A DNA stretch of 46,407 nucleotides, taken from positions 1 through 46,407 of the forward strand of contig CAJTOL010000026.1 in NCBI GenBank assembly GCA_910577645.1, written 5' to 3'. The position numbers and the translations under genes were made by a program. The notes under the pieces were generated by a model. It saw only the letters and a list, made by a program, of their open reading frames with translations, was not told the DNA's origin and searched no databases. This DNA is from an uncultured Lachnospiraceae bacterium. Lineage in GTDB: Bacteria; Bacillota; Clostridia; Lachnospirales; Lachnospiraceae. Below are positions 15,841-24,294 of the stretch, piece by piece (within the stretch, counting starts at the first letter, position 1; each line of letters opens with the position of its first letter).

Positions 15841-17082
15841 ATGTACAAATTAATGATTGTAGACGATGAAGGGCTGGAACGCCAGGCGCTGCGCCATTTT
15901 ATTCAGAATTCCAAGCTGGAGATTGAGGAAATACTGGAGTGTGCCAACGGGGTTGACGCCGTAAAGACCGCGCTTTTAAAACAGCCGGAAATCTGTATTC
16001 TGGATATTAAAATGCCGGGGCTTTCCGGCCTGGAAGCCATGGAACAGATCCGGGCGGTGAATAAGAGCTGCAAAATCATATTTTCCACAGCTTACAGCTA
16101 CTTTGATTATGCAGTCAAGGCACTTCAGGCCGGAGCGCTGGATTTTATGGTAAAGCCAGTGAAGAAGGAGAAGCTGATCCAGGTAATCAACAAGGCCATT
16201 GACCAGCTGGATGCAGAGCACAACCAGGAGGCCTATCAGTCCAAGATAACGGATCTGACCTATGTGTTGGAGAAACGGATTTTAAGGGAGCTGATTACAG
16301 GACAGACAGACGAGGAAACTTTGTGGTTTTTTGACGCCATGGGTATTCGGGAACCTTTTGGATGCATCTTTTTTGTGCGTTTTAAGCGGGAGATCAGTGA
16401 GGAGGAAAAAGCCGGATTGTCAAAGCTTCTGAGGGCGGATTTGACAGCGGCCGGATATACTCATCTTTTGTATGTTCACCGGAAATCCATTGATTTTATG
16501 GTGTTTTCCAAGACAGGCGATCAGACGGAGAAGATTGCCAGGCATGTGGAAAAGATATTTGCTTACGCTATGGACAGCCTTCAGATCCCCCACGCCATTG
16601 GCGCCGGCTCCTGGGAGGAAGATCTGATGCAGATGGAATTTTCCTATCTCTGTGCAAAGGAAGGGGTGGGAGAATATGTAACAGCGGAACAGAGAGAGAT
16701 TATTGTGGAGGAGCCTTCCGGGGAAAAAGACTTAAAGGAGGTTCCGGCGGAGATCGAGTCTGTCTGCCGGTATATGAAGGAGCATTACAGTGAAAAGATA
16801 ACCTTAACTTCCATTGCTGACAGCGTTGGCTTCAGCAAGTATTACATCAGCCGCCTGTTTAAGAAGCATATGGGAGTGACCATTATTGATTATCTCATCA
16901 AGATCCGGTTAGACAAGGCAAAGGAGCTGTTGGAAAAGGGGGATTACAGCATTAAACAGATCAGTTTTATGGTGGGATATTCGGATCCCAATTATTTTAC
17001 CTGGTCTTTTAAAAAATATCTGGGACTCTCCCCCATTAAGTACCGGTACTTCCAGAACCTTGGAAGCGGGAATCTGGAATAA
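15841..17082 (+). CDS. Response regulator, receiver plus AraC-type HTH (YesN type)
   Basis: This encodes 413 residues; AGGAGGGGACACA precedes ATG 15841. The receiver domain (1-120) has acidic pair DD (8-9), phospho-acceptor Asp55 in ILDIKMPGLSG, and the Lys of VKPVKKEKL. A middle segment of about 180 residues has no recognised domain. The AraC double HTH lies at about 310-413 (ITLTSIADSVGFSKYYISRL; IKQISFMVGYSDPNYFTWSF). The expected target is the TRAP promoter just downstream, where the -10 box is good and the -35 is poor. Confidence 0.93.
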   Translation: MYKLMIVDDEGLERQALRHFIQNSKLEIEEILECANGVDAVKTALLKQPEICILDIKMPGLSGLEAMEQIRAVNKSCKIIFSTAYSYFDYAVKALQAGALDFMVKPVKKEKLIQVINKAIDQLDAEHNQEAYQSKITDLTYVLEKRILRELITGQTDEETLWFFDAMGIREPFGCIFFVRFKREISEEEKAGLSKLLRADLTAAGYTHLLYVHRKSIDFMVFSKTGDQTEKIARHVEKIFAYAMDSLQIPHAIGAGSWEEDLMQMEFSYLCAKEGVGEYVTAEQREIIVEEPSGEKDLKEVPAEIESVCRYMKEHYSEKITLTSIADSVGFSKYYISRLFKKHMGVTIIDYLIKIRLDKAKELLEKGDYSIKQISFMVGYSDPNYFTWSFKKYLGLSPIKYRYFQNLGSGNLE

Positions 17083-17090
17083 AAAAGCGG

Positions 17091-17146
17091 AAAATACCTG
17101 TAAATTAGTGCGGAAAAGAAAACGCAATATTTTATAGGTATTTTTT
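17091..17146 (+). terminator. Terminator after response regulator
   Basis: AAAATACCT (17091-17099) pairs with AGGTATTTT (17136-17144) around a short inner GCG/CGC stem, then TTT. It separates the regulatory operon from the TRAP transporter operon. Confidence 0.55.
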
Positions 17147-17209
17147 GATTTGGCAAAATATTAGGGAACCACCACAACTTTTTGTAGTGTAATGGAATTG
17201 TCAAATTTG

Positions 17210-17215
17210 TATAAT
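17210..17215 (+). promoter_or_regulatory. -10 box of TRAP operon promoter
   Basis: TATAAT stands 60 bases before the DctP start. No recognisable -35 lies 16-18 bases upstream, as expected for a promoter that needs an activator such as the AraC-type regulator encoded immediately upstream. Confidence 0.4.
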
Positions 17216-17275
17216 AGAAACATCAAAATACCGAAAGAAACAGTCAAAAACTACAATTACAGGAGGATGCATTTT

Positions 17276-18388
17276 ATGAAAAAGTGGATAGGAATCTTTT
17301 TAGCAGCAACATTGGCGGCAGCTACAGCAGTCGGCTGCGGCGGCAACGGAAAGACAGAGACGGCAAAGACGGAGGCTCCGGCAGCCAGCCAGGAAGTATC
17401 CGGCGGGAAAGATGGTTCCGGCAGTGGAGAAGCAGAAAAAGCTCCGGCGCCGGGAGAGACCTTTACCATGCAGGTGGGACATGCCCAGGCAACCACCAGC
17501 GCGCGGCACCAGTCTCTGCTTTTGTTTGAGAAGACCGTGGAGGAGAAAACCGGAGGCGGCGTTCAGGTAGAGATCTATCCGGCAGGGCAGCTTGGAAATG
17601 AGACAGAGATGACAGAAGCGGTTTCCATGGGGACTCTGCAGGCAGTCCGGGGCGGAGAATTGGAGTATCTGCCGCAGATTACCATGCTGTCTCTGCCTAT
17701 GCTGTGTGACAGCCTGGAGGAGGTCAGAACCTTGTGCTACAGCGATTTCGTAAAAAATATGCTCAGCAGCGTGGAGACAGAGCACAACATGAAAGTGCTG
17801 GCGGTGGGGGATGACAGTGGATTCCGGCAGATCACCAACAATGTCCGCCCGATTTTATCACCATCTGATATGGAAGGTTTGAAAATGCGTACGGTTTTGG
17901 AGGTAATTGACCTTTCTATGAAGTCCTTTGGCGCATCTACCGTATCGGTTCCCTTTACAGATTTGTACATGGCCTTAAAGACCGGCGTCGCCGATGGCCA
18001 GGAGAACCCGGTGGCACTCATTGATTCTCAGAAGTTTTACGAAGTTCAGAAATATTGTTCTATCATTGATTACATGTTCTGTGCAGAGGTTATGTATGTA
18101 AATCTGGACTGGTGGAATTCCCTTCCGGAGGAATATCAGACCGTGCTGGCTGAGGCATCCAGAGAGATGATGGATGAGAACAGCCGGATTACGGATGAGG
18201 AAAATGACAACTACATTGAGCATATTAAAAACAGCGGCTGCGAAGTAACCGTTCTGACCCAGGAGCAGAGAGAGTCCTTCCGCCCCCAGGCAGAGGAAGT
18301 GTGGAAGCAGTATATTGAAAGCGGAAGAATTACCCGTGAAGATCTGGATGAGATGCTGGCTGTGATCGGCAAGAAAGTGTCCTGGTAA
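17276..18388 (+). CDS. TRAP transporter substrate-binding lipoprotein, DctP family
   Basis: This encodes 370 residues. AGGAGG lies 9 bases before ATG 17276, which opens a lipoprotein signal (MKKWIGIFLAATLAAATAVGC); the frame extends upstream without coding sense. A Gly/Ser/Ala/Glu linker is followed by the DctP fold: AEEKTGG-type VEIYPAGQLGNETEMTEAV, FRQITNNVRPI, MEGLKMRTVLEV with the conserved ligand-carboxylate Arg, and LKTGVADGQENPV. It captures an organic acid outside the cell for DctQM. Substrate unknown; TRAP ligands include C4-dicarboxylates, uronates, sialic acid and keto acids. Confidence 0.93.
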   Translation: MKKWIGIFLAATLAAATAVGCGGNGKTETAKTEAPAASQEVSGGKDGSGSGEAEKAPAPGETFTMQVGHAQATTSARHQSLLLFEKTVEEKTGGGVQVEIYPAGQLGNETEMTEAVSMGTLQAVRGGELEYLPQITMLSLPMLCDSLEEVRTLCYSDFVKNMLSSVETEHNMKVLAVGDDSGFRQITNNVRPILSPSDMEGLKMRTVLEVIDLSMKSFGASTVSVPFTDLYMALKTGVADGQENPVALIDSQKFYEVQKYCSIIDYMFCAEVMYVNLDWWNSLPEEYQTVLAEASREMMDENSRITDEENDNYIEHIKNSGCEVTVLTQEQRESFRPQAEEVWKQYIESGRITREDLDEMLAVIGKKVSW

Positions 18389-18413
18389 ATCAAAGCCAGA
18401 GGAGGGATTTTAA

Positions 18414-18932
18414 GTGACATCGTTGCAGAAGAAAGGGAAGATGCTTTACCGGTGCTACGTGGCTCTGGGGATTGCAGCTATGGCGTTTGTGGCAGCCGGA
18501 GTTATCTTTGCGGTTATTATGAGATACTTTTTCAATATCTCATTTACATTTTTGGAAGAACTGATTACATTGGTGTTTACTTTTACCACATTCTGGGGGA
18601 TCGGTATTTGCGTGCTGGAAAATGAACATGTATTGATTGACTTCTTTTTTGCAAAAATACCGCCCCACATCCAGCGATGGGTAAATGTGGTAAACTATAG
18701 TATTGTTTTAATCTCTCTGGCAATCCTTCAGTATTATGCCATTGGATGGATCAGGGTGGCTGGCAAGACCATTTCCAACGGAATGCGTATTAAATATGTG
18801 TATATATATGGAATCATGCCTATTGGCGTAGGCATCAGCCTGATTTGTGTTCTGATAAAGATATACAGTCTTATAAAAAATGTGGATCTGGAATTCCTGA
18901 AACCGGTTTATGAAGAGGAGGAGGGATTGTAA
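18414..18932 (+). CDS. TRAP transporter small permease, DctQ family
   Basis: This encodes 172 residues with four membrane helices. The start is GTG 18414, preceded by GGAGGG. Features are IMRYFFNISFTFLEELITLVFTF and FWGIGICVLENEHVLIDFFF, the conserved Arg-Tyr and the acidic loop of DctQ. It forms the membrane complex with DctM, whose start is three bases beyond its stop. The order P-Q-M is canonical. Confidence 0.9.
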   Translation: MTSLQKKGKMLYRCYVALGIAAMAFVAAGVIFAVIMRYFFNISFTFLEELITLVFTFTTFWGIGICVLENEHVLIDFFFAKIPPHIQRWVNVVNYSIVLISLAILQYYAIGWIRVAGKTISNGMRIKYVYIYGIMPIGVGISLICVLIKIYSLIKNVDLEFLKPVYEEEEGL

Positions 18933-18935
18933 ACT

Positions 18936-20219
18936 ATGGTAATGGTATATCTTTTATTTGCTCTGATTGTATTTGCACTGATGGGTGTTCCGCTGGCATT
19001 TGCCATCGGGGCATCCTGCATTACCTACATGGGAGCGGAGACGCCCCAGTTTCTGGCTATGATACCCCAGCGGATCTGGTCCGGATCTTTCAGCTATGTA
19101 TTGGTTGCCATGCCTCTGTTTATTTTCATGGGGGAACTGATGAATGAGAGCGGGATTACAAAGCGGCTGCTGGATTTTTGTATGTATCTGGTGCGCCCAA
19201 TCCGGGGCGGCCTGGGTGAGGTGAACATCGTTGCCAGTATGATTTTCGGCGGTATTTCCGGCTCCTCTGTAGCAGATACCTCCGCACTTGGCTCTGTTCT
19301 GATCCCGGAGATGGAAAAACGGGGGTATCCGCCGGAATTTGCGGCAGGGGTTACCGTTGCAAGCTCTACTATGGGCATGGTGGTGCCGCCCAGCATCCCA
19401 ATGATTATGTACTCCATGATCTCCGGCGCTTCGGTAGGCGCCCTGTTTATGGCAGGTTTGATCCCCGGCTTATCGGTAGGGGTGCTCCAGTTGATAGTAT
19501 GTTATGTAATCTCAAGAAAAAAAGGTTACCATCCGGTTCAGCCTCCTTTTGTTTTCAAGGAGTTTGTCCATACCATGGTGTACAGCCTTCCGGCTATTTT
19601 AATGCCGTTAGTCATCGTTTTATCGGTCTCTCTGGGAATTTGTACAGCCAGCGAATCAGCGGGAATCGCAGTGCTTTATTCCCTGATCCTGGGGATGTTC
19701 ATTTATAAAAAGCTGACTGTAAAAAAGATAATCATAGCGCTGCGCCGGACCCTAATTTCCTCTGCATCCATCACCATTATCATCGGCTTTTCTACCATCT
19801 TTACCTGGCTGATGACTATGATGCAGATACCGCAGATCGTATCCGGGTTCTTCCTTGGGCTGGATATGCCAAAGTGGGTATTGCTTTTGCTGATTGACCT
19901 GCTAATCCTGTTTTTGGGAACCTTCATCGATGTGTCTCCTGCTATTCTGATGCTTGCTCCAATCCTTCTTCCGGTTATGAGGGAGATTGGAGTCAGCGAC
20001 TGGCAGTTTGGAGCAATCTTTATCGTTGGCCTGGCAATCGGCCTGGTGACTCCGCCTGTAGGAATGTGTTTAAATACCTGCAACAAAATTAACGGAATGT
20101 CTGTGACCAAAATAGCCAAAGGCGCGCTGCCGTTTATAGCCTGTAACATTTTAGTGCTTCTGGGAACCACCTTTATCCCGGCCATGTCAGACTGGCTTCC
20201 GACGATGATGCATTATTGA
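18936..20219 (+). CDS. TRAP transporter large permease, DctM family
   Basis: This encodes 427 residues with about twelve hydrophobic helices. Family motifs include VAMPLFIFMGELMNESGI, MIFGGISGSSVADTSALG, YPPEFAAGVTVASSTMGMVVPPSIPMI and GLVTPPVGMCLNT, which form the two Na+-coupled hairpin loops. It drives secondary, sodium-dependent uptake of the DctP ligand. GGAGGAGGG precedes ATG 18936. It is followed after 118 bases by a flavin oxidoreductase gene probably on the same transcript. Confidence 0.93.
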   Translation: MVMVYLLFALIVFALMGVPLAFAIGASCITYMGAETPQFLAMIPQRIWSGSFSYVLVAMPLFIFMGELMNESGITKRLLDFCMYLVRPIRGGLGEVNIVASMIFGGISGSSVADTSALGSVLIPEMEKRGYPPEFAAGVTVASSTMGMVVPPSIPMIMYSMISGASVGALFMAGLIPGLSVGVLQLIVCYVISRKKGYHPVQPPFVFKEFVHTMVYSLPAILMPLVIVLSVSLGICTASESAGIAVLYSLILGMFIYKKLTVKKIIIALRRTLISSASITIIIGFSTIFTWLMTMMQIPQIVSGFFLGLDMPKWVLLLLIDLLILFLGTFIDVSPAILMLAPILLPVMREIGVSDWQFGAIFIVGLAIGLVTPPVGMCLNTCNKINGMSVTKIAKGALPFIACNILVLLGTTFIPAMSDWLPTMMHY

Positions 20220-20337
20220 TTTACCAGAGAAAGATTGGGACAGCTTTTTGAGTAGCTGTACAGAAAGCCTGCGAGGTGGTAAAAGATGTTTATAATCATA
20301 GAAACATATGGAATCACAGCAAAAGGAGAATGAGAGA

Positions 20338-22284
20338 ATGAAAAGGATGTATCCCAATCTTTGCAAACCCATCACTCTGGGAAGAACAACTTTCCGAAAT
20401 CGTATGTTTTCCGCGCCTATGGGAGGGACGGATATCAGTAATGACGGCTGCATAGGTCCAAAATCCACTGCATTTTATGAGCTTAGGGCAAAAGGAGGTG
20501 CAGGAGCCGTTACGGTCAGCGAGCTTATGGTGCACCCTGCCACAGACGGAAGCCATGCTTATCATCTGGACGAAAGTATTTTAAATTCACTGGCGTCTGC
20601 CACTTATACAGCAGACGGAATCCGCAGGCATGGGGCAATCCCCAGCCTGGAGCTGTCCCATTCCGGTATGTATGCAGGAACTTATATGACAGATAAACGC
20701 AGGCAGAAATCCATGAATCAGTGGGGACCGTCAGATACGGTACGGCCTGATGGAGTGGAGGTAAAGGCTCTTACCAAAGAGATGATTCAGGAGATAGCCG
20801 CCTCCTATGCCCATGTGGCGGGGCTGGCAAAACGGGCAGGATTTGAAATGCTGATGATCCACGGCGGACACGGCTGGCTGCTGAATCAGTTTTTATCGCC
20901 GTATTTTAATAAACGTAACGATGAATACGGCGGAAGTCTGGAAAATCGCTGCCGCTTTGCGGTGGAAGTTTTACAGGCAGTCAGAAAAGAGGTGGGGCCC
21001 TTCTTTCCGGTAGAGTTTCGTATGAGCGGTTCGGAGTTGTTTGAAGGAGGATATGATATCCAGGAAGGCTGCCGCATTGCACAGCAGCTGGAGCCGTATA
21101 TTGATCTGCTTCACGTATCTGCAGGGACTTACCAGAGAGGGTTTGGAGATACCCATCCTTCTATGTTTAAAGAACACGGCTGCAATGTTTACCTGGCGGC
21201 AGAGATTAAAAAGCATGTATCGGTTCCGGTAGCGACTATCGGCGGCTTAAATGCTCCGGAGCAGATGGAAGAGATTATTGCGTCAGGAAAAGCGGATGTG
21301 GTATACATGGCAAGAGCTCTTCTGGCAGACCCGTTTCTGCCGAGAAAGATAACGGAAAACAGGCCGGAAGAAATCGTAAAATGTCTTCGCTGCTTTACTT
21401 GCATGGCAGAGAGAGCCGCAACTTCTACAAGAAGATGTACGGTGAATCCGCTGATTGGACGGGAGATGGAAGGAGACGAGATCCTTCCTGCTCCGGTGAA
21501 AAAGAAGGTTCTGATTGCGGGGGCAGGACCAGGCGGCCTGTATGCGGCATATACGGCGGCAAGGCGGGGGCATAAAGTCATTCTCTGCGAAAAGGAATCA
21601 CAGGTAGGAGGAATTCTGAAAAGCGAACAGGCCCTGCCCTTTAAGCAGGAAATGTATGAGCTTTCCAACACTTACAGGCGTCTGGCAGAGCAGGCGGGAG
21701 CAGAGATCCGCCTGAATACAGAAGTAACAAAAGAATATGCTGAGAAAGAGCAGGCGGACGCGCTGATTATAGCCGTAGGTTCCGCGCCCCTTGTGCCGCC
21801 CATTCCAGGCCTGCAGGGAGACAACGTGGTGATTGTTAATAATTACTATCTGGAAAAAGAAAAGGTTGGAAAGAATGTGGTGGTCTTTGGCGGCGGTCTG
21901 GCAGGTTGTGAATGTGCCATTTATCTGGGAATGGAAGGAAAGAACGTACATCTGGTGGAAATGCGGGATGAACTGGCCCCGGATGCAAATGTAAGACATC
22001 GTCCCCTGCTCTTAAAAGAAGTTGAAAAATATGTTACGGTACATACAGGCTATAAAGGCCTGGAGGTGACCAGAGAAGGGATTGTCTGTGAGGACAGCAA
22101 TAAGGAACGGCATCTTGTGCCAGGCGATACCGTCATCTGTGCACTGGGACAGCGCTCCAGAACAGATATGGTGGATCAATTACAGGATGGGGCTCCGTTT
22201 GTGAGGGTGATCGGAGACGCGGCAAAAGTATCTACAATTACCAATGCTGTATACTGGGGGTATCATGGAGCCCTTGATATTTAA
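20338..22284 (+). CDS. NADH:flavin oxidoreductase / enoate reductase-like (FMN, 4Fe-4S, FAD)
   Basis: This encodes 648 residues from ATG 20338 (AAGGAG upstream; ATG 20308 is less likely). An OYE-type TIM barrel (about 1-345; SHSGMYAG, MIHGGHGWLLNQFLSP, NKRNDEYGGSLENR, YMARALLADP) is followed by a cysteine cluster CLRCFTC...CTVNP for 4Fe-4S (here C-x2-C-x2-C-x11-C). Two Rossmann modules follow for FAD and NAD(P)H (IAGAGPGGLYAA; VVVFGGGLAGCECA). The layout is that of 2,4-dienoyl-CoA reductase, BaiCD/BaiH and trimethylamine dehydrogenase relatives. It probably reduces a conjugated C=C, using NAD(P)H; the neighbouring TRAP transporter may import the substrate (inference). It is cytosolic. Confidence 0.88.
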   Translation: MKRMYPNLCKPITLGRTTFRNRMFSAPMGGTDISNDGCIGPKSTAFYELRAKGGAGAVTVSELMVHPATDGSHAYHLDESILNSLASATYTADGIRRHGAIPSLELSHSGMYAGTYMTDKRRQKSMNQWGPSDTVRPDGVEVKALTKEMIQEIAASYAHVAGLAKRAGFEMLMIHGGHGWLLNQFLSPYFNKRNDEYGGSLENRCRFAVEVLQAVRKEVGPFFPVEFRMSGSELFEGGYDIQEGCRIAQQLEPYIDLLHVSAGTYQRGFGDTHPSMFKEHGCNVYLAAEIKKHVSVPVATIGGLNAPEQMEEIIASGKADVVYMARALLADPFLPRKITENRPEEIVKCLRCFTCMAERAATSTRRCTVNPLIGREMEGDEILPAPVKKKVLIAGAGPGGLYAAYTAARRGHKVILCEKESQVGGILKSEQALPFKQEMYELSNTYRRLAEQAGAEIRLNTEVTKEYAEKEQADALIIAVGSAPLVPPIPGLQGDNVVIVNNYYLEKEKVGKNVVVFGGGLAGCECAIYLGMEGKNVHLVEMRDELAPDANVRHRPLLLKEVEKYVTVHTGYKGLEVTREGIVCEDSNKERHLVPGDTVICALGQRSRTDMVDQLQDGAPFVRVIGDAAKVSTITNAVYWGYHGALDI

Positions 22285-22434
22285 AAATCTCTTAAACTTT
22301 ATATCCCCGGCATGGCCTCCACTGCCTTTTGACCAGGCCGGGAGGAACCGGTAAAAGCTATTATATGCAAACATAGCTGTAAAAGGAATGCCGTTGGAAA
22401 AACGCATAATAAATTCAAAAATTCATTAAAAGAG

Positions 22435-22480
22435 AAATGTCACAGAGGGACAGAATTTCTGGCTGGTCTGTGACATTTTT
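22435..22480 (+). terminator. Terminator after enoate reductase-like gene
   Basis: AAATGTCACAGA (22435-22446) pairs perfectly with TCTGTGACATTT (22467-22478), followed by TT: an intrinsic terminator closing the TRAP operon. Confidence 0.75.
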
Positions 22481-22578
22481 ATGGTTAAATTATTCATAAT
22501 TAAGTCTCCCCCTGTAAAATCTGGCGCAAATTCTGAAAAGTATCTCTGATAGGAGTATCACCCCTTCCATTTTGTATT

Positions 22579-22607
22579 ATAGACACATTGTATCATTATG
22601 TGCCTAT
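22579..22607. promoter_or_regulatory. Inverted repeat, possible operator
   Basis: ATAGACACAT (22579-22588) and ATGTGCCTAT (22598-22607) are inverted copies with one mismatch, nine bases apart. They lie about 190 bases upstream of the ABC operon and could bind a dimeric regulator, for example one of the two response regulators encoded at 33159-34612. Confidence 0.35.
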
Positions 22608-22793
22608 AGGTGCAAGCTATCCTTTGGAAAGGAAATTAAAGAAGGGCTCAGGTAACAGACTCAAAGTTCTTTCCGGAAGGTCGTCTGGTGATACCTTTTT
22701 GTTTTGCAGGTACATTGAGAGAAATAGCGGAACATGGTAGCATAAATATATCTTCAAAAGAATCAACCATCTTCAAAAAAGGAGGATATTGTG

Positions 22794-24186
22794 ATGAGAA
22801 AGTGGAAACAAATGACAGGCAGCGTGTTGGCAGCAGCAATGGCAGCAGCTTTGATGGCAGGCTGCAGCAACCGTACCCAGCAGGCTCCGGCTACCACCGC
22901 TGCTTTGTCAGCAGAGACATCTGCAGCTGGAAAAGAGACTGAGGCAGCAGCAAAGGGAGAAGAAGTGACCCTTCGTATGTCCTGGTGGGGCGGTGATTCC
23001 AGACATGAGCGGCTGTTAGCCCTGATTGATGAATTTGAGAAAGAAAACCCTGGCGTAAACATTGAACCGGAGTATTCTGCATTTGCCGATTACAGAGATA
23101 AATTCACCATGCAGCTGACCTCCGGCGCAGCGGCAGATATTATGGCAGTGGATCAGCCCTGGGTATCCAGCATCATCAGCCAGGGAGAATTCTTCGTAGA
23201 TCTGAGCGTATATGATGAGCTGCTGGATCTGGAGGGCTTTGATTCCTATTTGATGGACAACTTCTGCAGGTTTGATCAGGGCACTATCTTCCTTCCTGCC
23301 GGAGTAAACGGGATGGGATCCCTGGTAGATACGGAGAAGCTGGCAGAATTTGGCTTTGATATGAATGACAAGGATTTCACCTGGGATGATCTCATTGCCC
23401 TGGGGGAGGCCGTCCACGAAGCAGATCCAAAACAGTATCTGGCCTGTACAGACAGCAAGCAATGCGGACTGTACTACATGAGAACATACCTGCGTCAGCT
23501 GACCGGCAAGCAGTTTATCAATGATGACGGTACGGTAGGCGTGACAAAAGAAGAGCTGGCAGAGGCGCTTTCTCTTGTCAATACGCTGTATGAGAAACAG
23601 ATCTTCCAGCCTATTGAAGAAAGTGGTATCTATGACAACACCATGACTCAGAACCCTGCCTGGATTGACCGCGAGATGTTTATGATCCTGGGCCGTACCT
23701 CTGTTATGACAGATATGTCCGCACGGCGGGCAGACGAAAGCGGCGCCTATACCACTACAGGTTTCGTGCTGCCTCAGATTGAAGGGGGGCAAAGAGTCCG
23801 GCATCGAAGTCCGTCCCTCCTGCCTCTTTGCAGTGAATAAGAATTGTGCCAATCCGGATGTGGCAGCCAAATTCCTGGCATTCATTTTCAACTCTGAGAA
23901 AGGTGCAGAGAATCTTCTGGATACCTATTCTGTACCGGCAAGAGAAGACCTGAGAGCATTTTGCAATGAGAAGGAGCTTTTGGATGCATCTGCGGTTGAG
24001 AACGTAAATTACTCTCTGGAAAACTCCGGCAGCGTAGTAAACGCGTGGTCCAACAACGCAGAAGTGGAAGCTATGATGACCGAAATTATGCAGAAGATCG
24101 CTTATAAACAGTACGGCTCCATGGAGGAGGCAGCACAGGAAGTGATGGATCGGATTGCACAGATCGCAGCGGCGAATCCCGCATAA
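22794..24186 (+). pseudogene. Carbohydrate-binding lipoprotein, family 1, with a +1 frameshift
   Basis: Two overlapping frames together encode one SBP_bac_1 protein of about 463 residues. Frame one (to 23840) has a lipoprotein signal with lipobox MAGC, then LRMSWWGGDSRHERLLALID, IMAVDQPWV and IFLPAGVNGMGSLVDTEKL. After FVLPQIEGG the frame turns into nonsense. The other frame continues sensibly from KESGIEVRPSCLFAVNKN to IAQIAAANPA. The switch point is a run of six G at 23784-23789; five G would restore a single frame. ATG 22794 has GGAGG 8 bases upstream. Both downstream permeases are intact, so this may be a homopolymer sequencing error, a fresh mutation or slippage-based switching. Confidence 0.85.
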
Positions 24187-24215
24187 ACCCGGTTGCCCCG
24201 CATAATTGGTTATGA

Positions 24216-24275
24216 GGCTGCTGCAAAAAGAAATAAGGAAGCCTGTGGTTTCCTTTTGCGGCAGCCTTTGCTTTT
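24216..24275 (+). promoter_or_regulatory. Hairpin between binding protein and permease genes
   Basis: GGCTGCTGCAAAA pairs with TTTTGCGGCAGCC (ending 24266), with extra GGAA/TTCC pairs inside, followed by TTTGCTTTT. It probably works as partial terminator or mRNA stabiliser that keeps permease expression below that of the binding protein. Confidence 0.6.
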
Positions 24276-24294
24276 CAGAAAATGGAGGACTTTT

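Larger units (their letters stand above)
22285..22793. other. Intergenic region before carbohydrate ABC operon
   Basis: This 509-base gap holds a terminator (22435-22480) and an inverted repeat (22579-22607). No clear sigma-A promoter is visible in front of the binding-protein gene, consistent with an activator-dependent start. No coding sequence was supported. Confidence 0.55.

Noticed and set aside
23016..23891. A 291-codon minus-strand open frame
   Set aside because: It lies opposite the binding-protein gene, has no ribosome-binding site or family features, and reads as codon-bias shadow.
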